Shown here in pieces: positions 8,394 through 15,783 of a stretch of 61,188 nt of DNA. The notes below the pieces were generated by a model. That model did no database searches and was not told the origin of the DNA. It saw nothing but the letters and a program-made list of their open reading frames with translations. The DNA is taken from positions 1 to 61,188 of the forward strand of contig UQMU01000009.1 in the NCBI GenBank assembly GCA_900542305.1. The letters run 5' to 3'. Each line of letters starts with the position of its first letter. Positions within the stretch are counted from its first letter, which is position 1. Position numbers and translations under genes: made by a program. Source of the DNA: an uncultured Collinsella sp. Lineage in GTDB: Bacteria; Actinomycetota; Coriobacteriia; Coriobacteriales; Coriobacteriaceae.

Positions 8394-9428
8394 ATGGGTA
8401 AAACGGTTCTTACCTTCGGCGAGATCATGATGAGGCTCTCGCCCAAAGACCATCTGCGCATTGAGCAGGCGACCGAGTTTGATGTTCGCTACGGCGGCGC
8501 CGAAGCCAACACCGCGCTTTCCCTGGCCTACCAGGGTGACAAGGCAGCTTACGTCTCCGTTGTCCCGGCCAACCGTCTGGGCGAGTGCGCCCTACGTTCG
8601 CTGAAGGTCTACGACGTCGATACCACGCGCGTCGTGCGCCAGGGCGACCGTCTTGGCTCCTATGTGTTTGAGGTCGGCGCCTCGCAGCGCGGCAACGGCT
8701 GCGTCTACGACCGCAAGTACTCTGCCATCAACATGGCCAAGCGCGACGTCTTTGACTGGGACGAGATCCTCAAGGGCATCGACGTCTTCTACTTCTCTGG
8801 CGTGACGCCTGCCGTCTCCGATGAGATGGCCGCCGCCTGCAAGGATGCCCTCACCGCCTGCCGCGCCAAAGGCATCACCACCGTGTGCGACGTGAACTAT
8901 CGCGGCAAGATGTGGTCGCCCGAGAAGTCGCAGGCCACCATGAAGGAGCTCCTGCCGCTCGTCGACATCTGCATCGCCAACGACGAGGACGCTCCTGCCG
9001 GTCTCGGTATGACCTGCGTTTCCGGCTCCCTTGCCCACGGCATCGAGGAGCGCGACACCTACGTCGAGATGGCCCGTCAGATCTGCGTCGAGTACGGTTG
9101 CAAGAAGGTCGCCTCGGTCGTCCGCAACATCTCCTGCGTCGAGCGCTCCATCTGGATGGGCATGCTCTTTGACGCCGAGAGCGGCGAGCACTGGTTCTCC
9201 CCTGCTCACGACGTGCACGTGCTCGAGGGCGTTGCCGCCGGCGACGCTTTTAACGCCGGCTTGGTCCATGCCCTCATCAACGACTTTGACCCGCAGGACG
9301 CCGTCAACTACGCAATTGCGGCCTCGATCCTCAAGCTCACCATCAAGGGCGATTCCAACCTGGTGACCGCAGACGAGATCGCAGCCGTGGCATCCGCCGC
9401 CGACGGTGGCACTCGCGTCGCGCGCTAA
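8394..9428 (+). CDS. kdgK: 2-keto-3-deoxygluconate kinase (PfkB family)
   Basis: This cytosolic sugar kinase of 344 residues phosphorylates 2-keto-3-deoxygluconate to KDPG. The start follows AAGAAGGAG. It has the N-terminal PfkB pattern with a di-glycine region (DVRYGGAEANTALSLA), the KDGK-like FDWDEILKGIDVFYFSG and CDVNYRGKMWSPE, and the C-terminal anion hole/catalytic motif GVAAGDAFNAGL with the catalytic Asp. The aldolase that cleaves KDPG is next on the same strand, which strengthens the substrate assignment. Upstream polymer or uronate genes are not in the window. Confidence 0.9.
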   Translation: MGKTVLTFGEIMMRLSPKDHLRIEQATEFDVRYGGAEANTALSLAYQGDKAAYVSVVPANRLGECALRSLKVYDVDTTRVVRQGDRLGSYVFEVGASQRGNGCVYDRKYSAINMAKRDVFDWDEILKGIDVFYFSGVTPAVSDEMAAACKDALTACRAKGITTVCDVNYRGKMWSPEKSQATMKELLPLVDICIANDEDAPAGLGMTCVSGSLAHGIEERDTYVEMARQICVEYGCKKVASVVRNISCVERSIWMGMLFDAESGEHWFSPAHDVHVLEGVAAGDAFNAGLVHALINDFDPQDAVNYAIAASILKLTIKGDSNLVTADEIAAVASAADGGTRVAR

Positions 9429-9444
9429 GCCGTCCCCATTCCGC

Positions 9445-9632
9445 GGGCCGCAGCTTTCCATACCCATACCCCTGCGGCCCACTCCCCGATTCCTCCGGTC
9501 GGGCAAAACCACTAGTCCCATTCCGGTTTTGCCCGGCATTTCCTACACGACTGGTCGCGCAGCCGGTTTTGGAATTGCTTGTGACCCCAAGCAGTGCCTC
9601 CGATAACCAATCCAAAACCGGCTCATGACCAG
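9445..9632 (+). repeat. Three tandem hairpins between kdgK and eda
   Basis: Three perfect stems follow one another: 9445-9453 with 9472-9480 (GGGCCGCAG), 9500-9510 with 9525-9535 (CGGGCAAAACC), and 9551-9573 with 9611-9632. The last pairs 19 bp (CTGGTC plus AGCCGGTTTTGGA) with a small internal bulge and a 37-nt loop that can itself fold. None has a clear T-run. They occupy nearly all of the 254-bp gap. Confidence 0.7.
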
Positions 9633-9682
9633 CATATTTGGCAATCACGCGCCCGCGCGCGCCGTACATCGAAAGGAACATC

Positions 9683-10324
9683 ATGTTCGATCAGTTCTAT
9701 ACCACGCTTGAGTCCCTGGGTATCGTGCCCGTCGTCGTGCTCGACAAGGTCGAGGACGCCGCACCGCTCGCCCACGCCCTTATGGCAGCTGGCATGAAGT
9801 CCGCCGAGGTCACCTTCCGCACCGCCTGCGCCGCCGAGTGCATCGCCGCCATGGCCGAGGCCGAGCCCGAGATATGCGTCGGCGCTGGCACCGTCCTGAC
9901 TGTCGAGCAGGTTGAGCAGGCCCGCGCCGCTGGTGCCAAGTTCATCGTCTCCCCGGGTTACAACGAGGACGTCGTGAAGCACTGCATCGACATCGACCTG
10001 CCCGTCCTTCCCGGTACCGTGACCCCCTCCGAGGTTACCGCCGCCGAGAACCTGGGCCTCAAGATCACCAAGTTCTTCCCCGCGGCTCAGTATGGCGGCC
10101 TGAACACCATAAAGGCCCTCGCCGCTCCGTTTGTCGGCCATCGCTTTATGCCCACCGGCGGCGTGAGCACCGCCAACGTCGAGGAGTACCTGAGCTCCAG
10201 CGCCATCATCGCCTGTGGTGGCACCTGGATGGTCAAGCCGGCCCTGTTCGCCGACGGCGACTTCTCCAAGGTCGAGCAGATCGCCCGCGAGGCCATGGAC
10301 GTCGTCAAGAAGGTCCGCAGCTAG
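9683..10324 (+). CDS. eda: KDPG/KHG aldolase
   Basis: This class I aldolase of 213 residues cleaves 2-keto-3-deoxy-6-phosphogluconate to pyruvate and glyceraldehyde-3-phosphate. The ATG at 9683 follows GAAAGGAA. The catalytic Glu lies in AEVTFRT, the phosphate-binding region in GAGTVLT, and the Schiff-base Lys in KITKFFPA, followed by FMPTGGVS. With kdgK it forms the lower hexuronate/Entner-Doudoroff branch. Three hairpins separate the two genes, so they may not be transcribed at equal levels. Confidence 0.95.
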   Translation: MFDQFYTTLESLGIVPVVVLDKVEDAAPLAHALMAAGMKSAEVTFRTACAAECIAAMAEAEPEICVGAGTVLTVEQVEQARAAGAKFIVSPGYNEDVVKHCIDIDLPVLPGTVTPSEVTAAENLGLKITKFFPAAQYGGLNTIKALAAPFVGHRFMPTGGVSTANVEEYLSSSAIIACGGTWMVKPALFADGDFSKVEQIAREAMDVVKKVRS

Positions 10325-10341
10325 GTTTAGCTCTCTATCGT

Positions 10342-10380
10342 GAAAGGGGGCGTGTCCTAGACCTCGCCCCCTTTCTTTTA
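10342..10380 (+). terminator. Terminator of eda
   Basis: The stem GAAAGGGGGCG / CGCCCCCTTTC (10342-10352 with 10365-10375) is followed by TTTTA, 18 bp after the eda stop. Confidence 0.92.
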
Positions 10381-10610
10381 AAGCGGCTCGGAAGCGCGCC
10401 GTTTCCGTCACGAACAAGAACCAAAACCGTCTTGTATGCTGATAGAACGTGACGGAAGCGACACGCCCCCGAGCCGCTTTGTATAATCGGCTGGCAGTCG
10501 CGCTCAACTGAGCCACTTCGGTAAAAGCCGAGCCACCAAAACAGCTGCGGCGCCGTCTGGAGAAATGGACCCTTGCTTCCGGTCTTTTCCTCCAAGCGGT
10601 GCCGCAGCTT
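10380..10610. repeat. Two long imperfect hairpins in the eda-gntR gap
   Basis: 10380-10390 pairs with 10470-10480 (AAAGCGGCTCG), and inside it 10403-10412 pairs with 10448-10457 (TTCCGTCACG), giving a 101-nt structure. A second hairpin pairs 10543-10554 with 10599-10610 (AGCTGCGGCGCC, one wobble). No coding sequence is seen in this part of the 391-bp gap. Confidence 0.65.
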
Positions 10611-10634
10611 TGTGCCCCGGTTACGCCCCAACGC

Positions 10635-10701
10635 AGTTGCGGTGAAATAGGGACTGTTTGCGCCACCTAGGCCGCAAAACAGTCCCTATTTCACCGCAAC
10701 T
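10635..10701. terminator. 25-bp perfect hairpin, probable gntR terminator
   Basis: 10635-10659 and 10677-10701 are exact reverse complements (arm begins AGTTGCGGTGAAATAGGGAC), with a 17-nt loop. It stands 14 bp past the gntR stop on the minus strand. T-richness after the stem is weak, so it may work as a processing or stabilising structure as much as a terminator. Confidence 0.65.
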
Positions 10702-10715
10702 TATATGGGGATTGA

Positions 10716-11408
10716 TTAGATGGCCGAGTCTTTGGACAGCTCAAAATAGTCGGGATGCAAGGCGATAACCGGGCCCTGCTCCTCGGGCATCAGGTGCAAG
10801 TGCGTCTCTGCCAGATAACTCGCCGCATCGGTATCGCCCCTCTTAATGGCCTCGAGAATCCGGCGATGCTGCCGACGAATCGGCTCCCAATCCAGATCCT
10901 GCGACACCATACGCAACCAGTTGTATCGCTCAAAATGCGTGTTGATGCTCTTCATCCAATCCCACAACATGTGACGACCGGCAATTTCAAAACATGTCTC
11001 ATGGAACAGGTTATCCAGGTCAAAGAAACGGCGCGTTTCGCCATGGTCGAGCGACTCGGACTCGGTAAGAATCTGCTCAAGCCGCTGCTTTTGCTCGGGC
11101 GAGGCGGCCGAACAGCATTTAATAAGCACGCTTCTCTCGAGCTTCTCGCGCAAAAAGCAGGCGTTTTCGGCGCGTTCCATGCTGATCTTAGAGACGTAGG
11201 TGCCGCTTTTGGGACGCGTTTCCACCAGCTCCTGCTCACGCAGGCGCACAAAGGATTCGCGAATGGGCGTGCGCCCGATTCCCGTCTCCTTTTCCAGACC
11301 AATCGCCGAAAGGCGCGTGCCGGGCCTGAGCTCGGCATAGATAATCTTGGAGCGCAATGCGTTGTACGCCTGATCTTGCAAGCTCTGATAATGCTGGTGT
11401 TGTTCCAT
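10716..11408 (-). CDS. GntR-family regulator, FCD subfamily
   Basis: 230 residues. The N-terminal winged helix (YNALRSKIIYAELRPGTRLS ... GIGRTPIRESFVRL) is typical GntR. The all-helical C-terminal half carries FCD features (FFDLDNLFHETCFEIAG with Asp/His metal ligands, and later RRQHRRILEAI and ETHLHLM). FCD regulators usually sense organic or sugar acids. Facing kdgK/eda it may control that pathway: the GTTGTAG-N9-CTACAAC site at 8233-8255 is a possible target. That link is inference. Confidence 0.87.
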   Translation of the reverse strand: MEQHQHYQSLQDQAYNALRSKIIYAELRPGTRLSAIGLEKETGIGRTPIRESFVRLREQELVETRPKSGTYVSKISMERAENACFLREKLERSVLIKCCSAASPEQKQRLEQILTESESLDHGETRRFFDLDNLFHETCFEIAGRHMLWDWMKSINTHFERYNWLRMVSQDLDWEPIRRQHRRILEAIKRGDTDAASYLAETHLHLMPEEQGPVIALHPDYFELSKDSAI

Positions 11409-11540
11409 AAAGCCCTCGGATGAAGCTCACGGTTTGTCGAATATCACCACGTAATACTATCGCATCGACACGCCCCAGCTCCCAATCAGTCTTTTTGGGA
11501 CGGGGTTCTTTTGGCTACCCTGACCCGCAGATCGGCCCCC

Positions 11541-11704
11541 TTGCCACAAAAGTGGCCTATCTACTACGTTAACACGGATAGCCTCGACCATACCGAAAAC
11601 CGTGAAAACAAAACCGCAGGTAGACAGCTTGTCGATTTTCGAAAAAGCCGACTATGGTTGACCCCTGCGGCTTAAACGTAGTAGATAGGCCCTATTCGTG
11701 GCAC
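11541..11704. repeat. Structured non-coding element with nested inverted repeats
   Basis: 17-bp perfect arms GGCCTATCTACTACGTT (11554-11570) and their complement (11675-11691) extend outward as an imperfect match (GCCACAAAAGT against CTATTCGTGGC). Inside, CCGCAGG pairs with CCTGCGG and further short stems follow. It has no reading frame. With the decamer array it fills the 502-bp gap before the ATPase gene. Confidence 0.6.
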
Positions 11705-11829
11705 AGCACTACTCCATCCCAAATTGGCACCCCGAGCCCTCGTGAGTTGCCAACAAGCTGTTCGCCCAGCGCTTTATCCGCGCGGCATTTGGAAAATAGC
11801 ACCACCGCAAAACCCGCAAGTAGCGCTTA

Positions 11830-11890
11830 CTTTGCTATATCTCACTATACTTTGCTATATCTTGCTATACTTTGCTATATCTTGCTATAT
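11830..11890 (+). promoter_or_regulatory. Phased decamer array upstream of the AAA ATPase
   Basis: Six consecutive 10-bp units (consensus YTTGCTATAY) form three 20-bp repeats, the last two identical. The array ends about 20 bp before the ATPase start and carries several TATA-like hexamers. A strict 10-bp period places every unit on the same DNA face, as expected for cooperative binding by one protein. Slippage could change copy number. Confidence 0.8.
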
Positions 11891-11910
11891 CTTGAGCAAA
11901 GGTGGCTCAC

Positions 11911-13002
11911 ATGCAAACAAACCCTTTTAAGCCCACAGCAGGTAAAACACCTCCCACGATTATCGGCCGCGAAGATGTGCTCGAAGAATTCAATGAGGGC
12001 CTCGTCAACGGGCCTGGTGCCCCGGGGCGCCTAATGCGCATAGCCGGCGTCCGTGGAACGGGCAAGACGGTCCTCCTTGACGAGTGCTCACGTTTGGCGC
12101 AAAGCCATGGCTGGACGGTCATAAAAGAGGTCGCAACCGAGGGACTTTGCCAGCGCATTCTCGAACAGCTGCAGCCCAAATTCCAGGCCAAACACGCCAG
12201 ATTTGAGCCCACCGTAGCTGGCATATCCATCGGCAGCATAGATATTGAGCGAATCGGCCCATCGCTACGCGACGCCATGAGACAGACAATATCCAAGAAT
12301 GGAAATGGCCTGCTCATCACTCTCGACGAGGTTCAAGACGCAGAGCTCGATGAGGTCCGAACGCTCTCCATTGCGATTCAGCAGGTTATCGGCGAAGACC
12401 TTGATATCGCCTTTGTTTTTGCTGGGCTGCCTTCGATGATTGAAAGCATCATCAACGGAAAGACACTTACGTTTTTGCGCCGTGCCCTCCCCTTTGATCT
12501 GAAGGCTGTGGCAGTAACCGAAGTGTCGTACTCCCTCGAGGAAACCATTGAAGCGTCTGGCATGGAGTTGCAGCCAGGTATTGCCGGCCAACTTGCCGAG
12601 GCAACGCAAGGCTATCCTTTCATGATCCAACTCGTTGGATACTACGCATGGCAGTTGGCAAGACGCGCACATACAGCGATTATTGGAGAAGAAGAAGCCG
12701 AGCGTGGCATTGCAACGGCACGCGAACGCTTCTGCGCCATGGTGATTGAGCCCGCGCTGCAGCGCATTCCGCCCACGTGCATCGCTTATCTGCTGAGCAT
12801 GGCGTCTTTGGGGCAGACGAGCTCGACCAGCATGGTTGCCGATGCCCTAAACAAAACGCCTCAACAGGTGAGCTCCGTCCGCAGCCGCCTGTTAAGAGAA
12901 TCGATTATCGAGGCTCCTTCGTACGGCAAGGTCTCATTTGCCATCCCCTACATGCGCGACTACCTCTGCGAACACAAAGCCGAACTGGAAGTTGAACTGT
13001 AG
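11911..13002 (+). CDS. AAA ATPase of the archaeal-type/ORC-like group
   Basis: 363 residues. Walker A is GVRGTGKTVLLDE (about residues 47-59), Walker B is GLLITLDEVQD, and a sensor-type FVFAGLP follows. The C-terminal part (from about residue 285) looks like a winged helix (TSSTSMVADALNKTPQQVSSVRSRLL ...). This plan is common in stand-alone ATP-binding proteins of unknown role in gut bacteria and archaea. The ATG at 11911 with AAAGGTGG is preferred over the GTG three codons upstream. There is no partner gene. The unusual repeat promoter suggests self-regulation through the C-terminal DNA-binding fold, which is inference. Confidence 0.8.
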   Translation: MQTNPFKPTAGKTPPTIIGREDVLEEFNEGLVNGPGAPGRLMRIAGVRGTGKTVLLDECSRLAQSHGWTVIKEVATEGLCQRILEQLQPKFQAKHARFEPTVAGISIGSIDIERIGPSLRDAMRQTISKNGNGLLITLDEVQDAELDEVRTLSIAIQQVIGEDLDIAFVFAGLPSMIESIINGKTLTFLRRALPFDLKAVAVTEVSYSLEETIEASGMELQPGIAGQLAEATQGYPFMIQLVGYYAWQLARRAHTAIIGEEEAERGIATARERFCAMVIEPALQRIPPTCIAYLLSMASLGQTSSTSMVADALNKTPQQVSSVRSRLLRESIIEAPSYGKVSFAIPYMRDYLCEHKAELEVEL

Positions 13003-13021
13003 AAACGGCAACTGCCCTGCA

Positions 13022-13080
13022 AGACGAAAACCGTTTTCGTACGGATTTAAAGCAGACGTAAACGGTTTTCGTCTGTTTTA
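13022..13080 (+). terminator. Terminator of the AAA ATPase gene
   Basis: The stem AGACGAAAACCG / CGGTTTTCGTCT (13022-13033 with 13063-13074) is followed by GTTTTA, 20 bp after the stop codon. Confidence 0.7.
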
Positions 13081-13173
13081 CGTTCGGAAATAAGACGCAA
13101 ATTGCACTTTCGTATGGTTTTACGCCAAACGCAACACGCTTTCGTCCGGCTATGCGTCCCCAATCCAGACGAA

Positions 13174-13208
13174 AAAGGCCCCGAGCTCGTGTGAGCTCGG
13201 GGTTCTTT
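13174..13208. terminator. Bidirectional terminator
   Basis: The 10-bp perfect stem CCCCGAGCTC (13179-13188 with 13193-13202) has TTCTTTG on its plus side and CCTTTTTCG on its minus side. It can stop ATPase read-through and transcripts from the flavoprotein gene. The rest of the gap to 13355 shows nothing recognisable. Confidence 0.85.
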
Positions 13209-13355
13209 GTGCCGCACATCTATGAGAGGGAATCGATGCGCACGGGCGCTACTCCATGTAGCCGCCCTGGGATGGCGGAAACCTCGTCAATGGGGCCAGG
13301 TTTACATGCGCCAAGTTGGTGCAAAGTAACCTGCCCCCACGCAACAAGGGGTTGA

Positions 13356-15305
13356 CTAGAGCTCGCAGGCAACCTTGTAGCCATCGCCGATGGCATCGCG
13401 GATGTTGCCGCACTTCTGGGCGTCGCCCAGCACGTGGGTGGCAACACCGGCAGCGGCCAGGTCGTCGGCCAGCTTGGTGTTGGGACGATAGCCCATGGCA
13501 AGCACCAGCGTATCGGCATCGGCGATAGTGTGGATCTCGTCATCTTTTTCGTAGCTGATGGTGTCCTCGGTAATCTCGGTTACCTTGGCCTCGGTCAGCA
13601 CGTGAACGCCCTTGGAAAGCATGCGCGTGATGAGCACCGCGCGGCCGGCGCCGCCCTCGTTGGCAGCGAGCGTCTTGGTCATCTCGATGACGGTGACATC
13701 GCGATTGGCCGGCGACAGGTCGTTGACCAGCGGAGCCAGATAGTCGGCAGTCTCGCAGCCGACGGTACCGCCGCCGACGATGACGATCTTCTTGCCCGGG
13801 AAGGCGTTGCCGCCCAGCAGGTCGTCAGCCGTCATGACCTGCTTAAAGCCCTGCATAAAGGCCGGAGCGATAGGCTCGGCACCGTAGGCCAAAACGACCT
13901 CGTAGCCGGCATAGTCGCGCTGAATATCCTCAGCAGATAGCTCGGTACCAAAGACGCACGTTACGCCCGCTTCGGCCAGGCGGCGATACTGATACTTGAT
14001 CACGCGCGTAAGCTCCTGCTTTGCCGGCGGAACAGCCGCGATGCGCATCTCGCCGCCCGGTTCGTCCTGCTTGTCCACAAGCACCACGTGGTGCCCGCGC
14101 TTGGCAGCAATGTAGGCCGCCTCCATACCTGCGGGACCAGCGCCCACGACCAGCACGTTCTTGGGCGTAGCGGCAGGCTCGTAGCCGGCCTCGTCGCGCT
14201 CCACGTCCGGATTGACGGTGCAGGAGATGCGCTTGCCAAACATAATGCCGTTCAGGCAGCGCAGACAGCCAATGCAGGGGCGGATGTCATCGGCGTTGCC
14301 GGCAGCGGCCTTGTTGCAGAACTCGGCATCGCACAGATTGGCGCGGCCCATCATGCAGATGTCGGCGGCGCCGTCCTCGATCAGCTCCTCGGCAATCCAT
14401 GCCTCGTTAATGCGGCCGACCGTGGCAACAGGAATGTTCACGTGCTTTTTGATCTCGCGCGAGCAGGCAGCGTGCGAGGCCTGCTGGGTACCGGCGGCGG
14501 GAATCGCGGAGCCGCGCTTAATGGTGGTGCCGCCTGACACATGAATCATGTCGACGCCGGCCTTCTCCAGGCGACGCGAGACGTAGATCATGTCGTTGAG
14601 GGTCAGACCGCCATCGGTGTACTCATCGCCCGAGATGCGAACGTCGATGATAAAGTCCTTGCCGCAGCGCTCGCGAATCTCGGCGATAACCTCGAGCAAG
14701 AAGCGCATACGGGCGTCGAGCGAGCCGCCGTACTCATCGGTACGCTTGTTATAGAGCGGGGTCAAAAAGCCGCCGAGCATGCCGTGGGCGTGTGCCGCAT
14801 GGACCTCGACGCCATCGACACCGGCCTTCTGCATACGCACGGCAGCGTCACCGAACTGATGCGTGAGCTCGTGGATCTCATCCACCGTAATGGGGCGCGG
14901 CGCCTCGCGGGCATAGGACGGACCCACAAAGGACGGAGCGATCAGGCGCGGCGTGCCCGGAATGTTAAAGGCCATGTAGGCGGGGTGGAAGAGCTGCGGC
15001 ATGATCTTGCAGCCATACTCGTGGACGGCCGCGGCGAGCTTTTCCCAGCCGGGGATAAACGTGTCGTCGTAGCAGCACATATCACCCGGCAGATAGGTAT
15101 AGGTGGGCTCGACCGTCACGACCTCGGTGACGATGAGGCCCACGCCGCCCTTGGCGCGGGCACGGTAATGATCGACCAAGTCATCGGTCACATAGCCATG
15201 ATCGGCCAGGTTGGTGGATACCGGCGGCATAAAGACGCGGTTCTTGACCTCGGTCGTACCGACCTTGATCGGGCTAAAGAGCATCGGATAGGCAGAGGAC
15301 TCCAT
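13356..15305 (-). CDS. NADH:flavin oxidoreductase / 2,4-dienoyl-CoA reductase-like enzyme
   Basis: 649 residues from an ATG preceded by GAAAGGA. The N-terminal old-yellow-enzyme barrel binds FMN (MPPVSTNLAD, QLFHPAYMA, DGVEVHAAHAHGMLGGFL). A 4Fe-4S cluster is bound by Cys residues in CIGCLRCLNGIMFGKRISC. The C-terminal FAD and NAD(P) domains show VVGAGPAGMEAAY and IVGGGTVGCETADY. This three-cofactor plan is that of FadH, trimethylamine dehydrogenase and the bile-acid enzymes BaiCD/BaiH. The substrate cannot be told from sequence; an enoate, enone or steroid is likely. It lies downstream of feo genes but not evidently in their operon. Confidence 0.88.
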   Translation of the reverse strand: MESSAYPMLFSPIKVGTTEVKNRVFMPPVSTNLADHGYVTDDLVDHYRARAKGGVGLIVTEVVTVEPTYTYLPGDMCCYDDTFIPGWEKLAAAVHEYGCKIMPQLFHPAYMAFNIPGTPRLIAPSFVGPSYAREAPRPITVDEIHELTHQFGDAAVRMQKAGVDGVEVHAAHAHGMLGGFLTPLYNKRTDEYGGSLDARMRFLLEVIAEIRERCGKDFIIDVRISGDEYTDGGLTLNDMIYVSRRLEKAGVDMIHVSGGTTIKRGSAIPAAGTQQASHAACSREIKKHVNIPVATVGRINEAWIAEELIEDGAADICMMGRANLCDAEFCNKAAAGNADDIRPCIGCLRCLNGIMFGKRISCTVNPDVERDEAGYEPAATPKNVLVVGAGPAGMEAAYIAAKRGHHVVLVDKQDEPGGEMRIAAVPPAKQELTRVIKYQYRRLAEAGVTCVFGTELSAEDIQRDYAGYEVVLAYGAEPIAPAFMQGFKQVMTADDLLGGNAFPGKKIVIVGGGTVGCETADYLAPLVNDLSPANRDVTVIEMTKTLAANEGGAGRAVLITRMLSKGVHVLTEAKVTEITEDTISYEKDDEIHTIADADTLVLAMGYRPNTKLADDLAAAGVATHVLGDAQKCGNIRDAIGDGYKVACEL

Positions 15306-15407
15306 ACAGGCTTCCTTTCGTTTGAGCCGCTCGGCGGCAGTTGCTAACGTACTTATCCTATCAGCAACTGCCGTATTCGCAGTCAAACATGCCCAAACGC
15401 CGGTCGA

Positions 15408-15608
15408 CTAATGAATACCGCGGCCCAAGTCTTCGGCGATTTTGTCTACGCCCTTAAGTGCGGCGCACGTCTTTTTGTTGGAGCAATGCCCCGTGCAAAC
15501 GCCACCCTGAGCGCAGTCGGCGCAGGTGCCCTTGTGGTAGATGCGCACGCATACCGCGACAAACGCAATACCGATAACAGCCAGTACAACAATATCGATA
15601 GGTGCCAT
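15408..15608 (-). CDS. FeoB-associated Cys-rich membrane protein
   Basis: 66 residues. It has a single N-terminal membrane helix (DIVVLAVIGIAFVAVCVRIY) followed by a Cys-rich tail with Cys-x2-Cys and further cysteines (CADCAQGGVCTGHC). This small family regularly follows feoB and is thought to assist iron(II) transport. The start has GAGGAGG. It is separated from feoB by 175 bp containing the feoB terminator, so it may be expressed at a lower level. Confidence 0.86.
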   Translation of the reverse strand: MAPIDIVVLAVIGIAFVAVCVRIYHKGTCADCAQGGVCTGHCSNKKTCAALKGVDKIAEDLGRGIH

Positions 15609-15720
15609 AGCAAGCCTCCTCTAGTTAACCACCACTTACTTTACCCCATTCTCTACCTACCAAAAAGGGACGGGTTTATTTTGGTCGGTTTTATCTGCGG
15701 AAACGCCATATCTCCCCCAC

Positions 15721-15754
15721 CAAAAAGCCCGAGTGTCGCTGGGACACCCGGGCT
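15721..15754 (-). terminator. Terminator of feoB
   Basis: A 12-bp stem (15726-15737 with 15743-15754, one mismatch) is followed on the minus strand by TTTTTGG. Confidence 0.85.
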
Positions 15755-15783
15755 CGTGGAAAGGGGTTAATCCTTATTCGGAC

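Noticed and set aside
11830..11890. Possible CRISPR or minisatellite with coding role
   Set aside because: The 10-bp units are contiguous without spacers and lie directly before a start codon; a regulatory array fits better.
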